Program-made: the position numbers and the translations under genes | NCBI GenBank assembly: GCA_964394845.1 | Contig: CAYMZB010000073.1 | Coordinates: forward strand, 1 to 6,185 | DNA length: 6,185 nt | From: CAYMZB01 sp964394845 | Lineage (GTDB): Bacteria; Patescibacteriota; Microgenomatia; Daviesbacterales; UBA10151 | Reading direction: 5' to 3' | Shown here: piece after piece, positions 5,081 to 6,185 of the stretch | Position numbering within the stretch: the stretch's first letter is position 1 | How the letters are laid out: each line of letters opens with the position of its first letter | The notes under the pieces: generated by a model | Databases searched by the model: none | What the model saw: the letters and a program-made list of their open reading frames with translations, nothing else | Told to the model about the DNA's origin: nothing

Positions 5081-5322
5081 GAAGTCTTAAGTGAGTCAAG
5101 AAAATATTGGAGTTCCTTTTTATTGCGTAATACAGTAGAAACTCTACCAGTTTTAATATCTTCATCCGCCTTTTTTTCCGACCATTCCCACCACTCTTTA
5201 CTACCATAAGAAGGCTCCTGATCAAAAAACTTTACCTTTATAGCTTTAACCTCCCGCGTTAGTTCTTCCAAACGGGAGACAAGCTTTTCAAATGTTTCTA
5301 CCGGCACATTTATTGTTTGCAT
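5077..5322 (-). CDS. Antitoxin partner of the RelE-like toxin
   Basis: 81 aa from the ATG at 5322-5320; a longer reading from 5427 is open but would run through the promoter and a hairpin, and its first 35 residues look random. The N-terminus, MQTINVPVETFEKLVSRLEE, is a short beta strand followed by an amphipathic helix (9-30) likely used for dimerization. The centre holds FDQEPSYGSKEWWEWS (33-48) followed by KADEDIKTGR (51-60), a motif I associate with small antitoxins that pair with RelE-type toxins; I cannot name the family. No ribbon-helix-helix or HTH is obvious. An extended -10 (TGG-TACAAT on the minus strand) nine bases before the ATG makes the mRNA near-leaderless. Overlap with the toxin and co-transcription support the antitoxin role. 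Confidence 0.75.
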   Translation of the reverse strand: MQTINVPVETFEKLVSRLEELTREVKAIKVKFFDQEPSYGSKEWWEWSEKKADEDIKTGRVSTVLRNKKELQYFLDSLKTS

Positions 5323-5331
5323 AGCAGATAA

Positions 5332-5340
5332 ATTGTACCA
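5332..5340 (-). promoter_or_regulatory. Extended -10 promoter of the RelE-like module
   Basis: On the minus strand TGG-TACAAT is an extended -10 with five of six matches; the ATG follows after nine bases. No good -35 is seen at 17 bp, as is common with extended -10 promoters. An inverted repeat AGACT-N8-AGTCT (5347-5364) and a doubled GAACCA (5342-5347, 5355-5360) lie just upstream and could be the operator. Confidence 0.5.
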
Positions 5341-5346
5341 TGAACC

Positions 5347-5364
5347 AGACTTTGGAACCAGTCT
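5347..5364. promoter_or_regulatory. Possible operator upstream of the RelE-like module
   Basis: AGACT, eight bases, AGTCT, positioned across the -35 region of the minus-strand promoter. The arms are only 5 bp, so this is a weak call resting mainly on its position. Confidence 0.3.
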
Positions 5365-5399
5365 AACTTTGTCAATCAACATTTGACAATTTCTGAGTG

Positions 5400-5438
5400 T
5401 ATACCAATTGCTTATGCGATCGCACACTGAATTGGTAT
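5400..5438. repeat. Inverted-repeat element with GCGATCGC core
   Basis: ATACCAATT (5401-5409) pairs with AATTGGTAT (5430-5438). Between them is the 10-base palindrome TGCGATCGCA (5415-5424). The left end TATACCAATTGC differs by one base from TATACCACTTGC just after mreC (2641-2652), and the right end ATTGGTAT also occurs at 2724-2731. The two may be members of one short palindromic element family. Confidence 0.65.
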
Positions 5439-5440
5439 GA

Positions 5441-5472
5441 ATAGGGGGGTTGCAATCGTTTTTAGAACTCGT
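5441..5472 (+). repeat. Border repeat D, copy 2
   Basis: The core at 5450-5472 matches 3457-3479 in 21 of 23 positions, and both copies are preceded by ATAGG and purines. This copy is not followed by GAGTAGACCC, so the two repeats that touch at 3479-3481 are separable. Confidence 0.75.
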
Positions 5473-5496
5473 GCTTGTGATAAGGTGAAGATATAG

Positions 5497-5517
5497 TGGT
5501 ATAATTTAAATAATTAT
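5497..5517 (+). promoter_or_regulatory. Extended -10 and AT-rich palindrome before the DUF433 gene
   Basis: TGG-TATAAT (5497-5505) is a consensus extended -10, with the ATG ten bases further at 5516. ATAATT-TAAAT-AATTAT (5501-5517) is a 6+5+6 inverted repeat spanning the -10 and the start codon, a plausible autoregulatory site. A weak -35 (TTGTGA, 5475-5480) is 19 bp away and lies outside repeat D. Confidence 0.55.
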
Positions 5518-5782
5518 GAGAAAAGCTCAAATTATATCTGATCCTAATATTCTTAGTGGTAAACCCATTATTGCAGGTACTAGAATCTCTGTGGAGCTAA
5601 TCCTGGATAGAATCTCTGCCAGGATGAGCGAAAAAGAAATTTTGGCAGATTATCCGCATTTAACTGCTGAACAAATCCAGGCTGCGGTAGTTTACGCCAA
5701 GAGAGTAATATCACAAAAATCAAAGCCCGCAAAAAGAGACATCCTACCTGTTACTCTTTATACTCATGAAATTTCTCGCTGA
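5516..5782 (+). CDS. DUF433-domain antitoxin
   Basis: 88 aa. It carries the full DUF433 signature: IISDPNILSGKPIIAGTRIS (6-25), VELILDRI, then SEKEILADYPHLTAEQIQAAVVYA (about 38-61). The family has a winged-helix-like DNA-binding fold and typically acts as the antitoxin and repressor for a PIN-like DUF5615 toxin. It overlaps such a gene by 17 nt, which confirms the pairing. The ATG at 5516 has no Shine-Dalgarno sequence and lies ten bases behind a consensus extended -10, so the message is probably leaderless or nearly so. The tail after residue 62 is Lys/Arg-rich and unlike the conserved core; it probably contacts the toxin. Confidence 0.88.
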   Translation: MRKAQIISDPNILSGKPIIAGTRISVELILDRISARMSEKEILADYPHLTAEQIQAAVVYAKRVISQKSKPAKRDILPVTLYTHEISR

Positions 5783-6116
5783 TGAAGATTTCCCCAAACC
5801 TCTGGTAATTAAAATCAGAAACTTAGGATATTCAGTTAAAGCTATCCAACAAAAAAATCTTCAGGGCTCCTCGGATGAAACAGTAGCAAGCGTTGCTATC
5901 AAAGAAAAACGAATATTGTTAACTCTTGATAAGGATTTTTTGAAAAATCAACCTAAAAATTTGCAGGCTGTCATTTTTTCATTCCCTAGAATTCCTACAT
6001 CAGAGATTATTCCCTTAATTAAAGTCTTCCTCAAAAATCTTAAAAAAGAATTCATCCAAAGCAGGTTGGTAAAATTCAGTAAATATGGGTTTGAAATCAT
6101 CAATCTTATTAATTAA
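5766..6116 (+). CDS. DUF5615 PIN-like toxin
   Basis: 116 aa, full length for the family. The PIN-like acid positions are visible: MKFLADEDFP (D6, E7, D8), SSDETV (D37, E38) and LLTLDKDF (D55, D57), followed by the strand AVIFSFPRI and a helical C-terminus. Homologues are presumed metal-dependent ribonucleases; the target is unknown. The ATG at 5766 lies 17 nt inside the DUF433 gene, giving tight co-expression with its antitoxin. Unlike many members, which have V-x-LR after the DxDF motif, this one has VIFSFPRIP, and it ends with FSKYGFEIINLIN. All frames are intact, so this is the best candidate for a working module in the island. Confidence 0.86.
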   Translation: MKFLADEDFPKPLVIKIRNLGYSVKAIQQKNLQGSSDETVASVAIKEKRILLTLDKDFLKNQPKNLQAVIFSFPRIPTSEIIPLIKVFLKNLKKEFIQSRLVKFSKYGFEIINLIN

Positions 6117-6126
6117 ACCCTACTTG

Positions 6127-6154
6127 TACTCCGAAGCAGCCCTGCGTAGGAGTA
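6127..6154. repeat. Symmetric hairpin overlapping repeat copy C
   Basis: TACTCC, 3 nt, GCAG, 2 nt, CTGC, 3 nt, GGAGTA: a 28-base symmetrical palindrome ten bases after the DUF5615 stop. It could act as a weak two-way terminator, but no T-tract follows. Its right arm runs into the GAGTAGACCC repeat. Confidence 0.65.
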
Positions 6155-6174
6155 GACCCTAAATTAAAGTTGTG
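6150..6174 (+). repeat. GAGTAGACCC repeat, copy C
   Basis: Third copy, closest to copy B (identical through GAGTAGACCCT, and again at TTAAAGTTG). It lies after the DUF433/DUF5615 pair, so each of the three copies is at a module border. Confidence 0.75.
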
Positions 6175-6185
6175 TTCATCCTTCG

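Noticed and set aside
5004..5225. Minus-strand ORF of 73 codons
   Set aside because: Out-of-frame shadow across the RelE-like toxin and its antitoxin, both of which are convincing in their own frames.
5323..5427. N-terminal extension of the RelE-like antitoxin (35 more residues)
   Set aside because: It would cover the extended -10 and end in the inverted repeat at 5400-5438; the ATG at 5322 fits family-like sequence.
3457..5472. CRISPR array from the TTGCAAYCG repeat
   Set aside because: Only two copies nearly 2 kb apart with genes between them, so no array spacing.

Overview
The window is AT-rich bacterial DNA using the standard stop codons, with TGA ending several genes in natural positions (pyrF, mntA, duf433). 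Compact genes, 4-nt ATGA overlaps, promoters whose -10 box sits almost on the start codon, and a dense set of small toxin-antitoxin (TA) genes suggest a streamlined genome. The style fits Patescibacteria/CPR (Microgenomates-like) with TGA as stop, so not Gracilibacteria/Absconditabacteria. The lineage is an inference; no marker gene is present to settle it.

Bases 1-1842, core genes on the minus strand. An apparent operon reads pyrF (orotidine 5'-phosphate decarboxylase, DxKRGD type) -> pyrE (orotate phosphoribosyltransferase) -> an EamA-like membrane protein cut by the window start. PyrE and PyrF perform the last two steps of UMP synthesis. A divergent gene, mreC (cell-shape protein), starts about 60 bp from pyrF.

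Bases 2641-6185, a TA island. After a hairpin-rich spacer come traces of six TA modules in about 3.5 kb. (1) A Phd/YefM-like antitoxin with a PIN (VapC-type) toxin. (2) An MNT nucleotidyltransferase with a HEPN toxin (MntA/HepT type). (3) A truncated hicA. (4) A headless PIN-like DUF5615 remnant. (5) A RelE/ParE-type toxin with its own antitoxin, on the minus strand. (6) An intact DUF433/DUF5615 pair. Inside modules antitoxin and toxin overlap by 4 to 17 nt, apart from the two remnants.

Points worth a second look. The phd-like antitoxin and hepT each carry a frame break of the same sign (-1, one A too few) exactly at an A-run, while longer homopolymers elsewhere in the window are intact. Short dispersed repeats sit at the module borders: three copies of a GAGTAGACCC repeat, two copies of a TTGCAAYCG repeat, and two inverted-repeat elements sharing TATACCAMTTGC ends. 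Several first genes seem to be leaderless. A perfect 8+1+8 palindrome covers the -35 box of the PIN module. Together these suggest a locus where TA cassettes are gained, spliced and lost through small border repeats.
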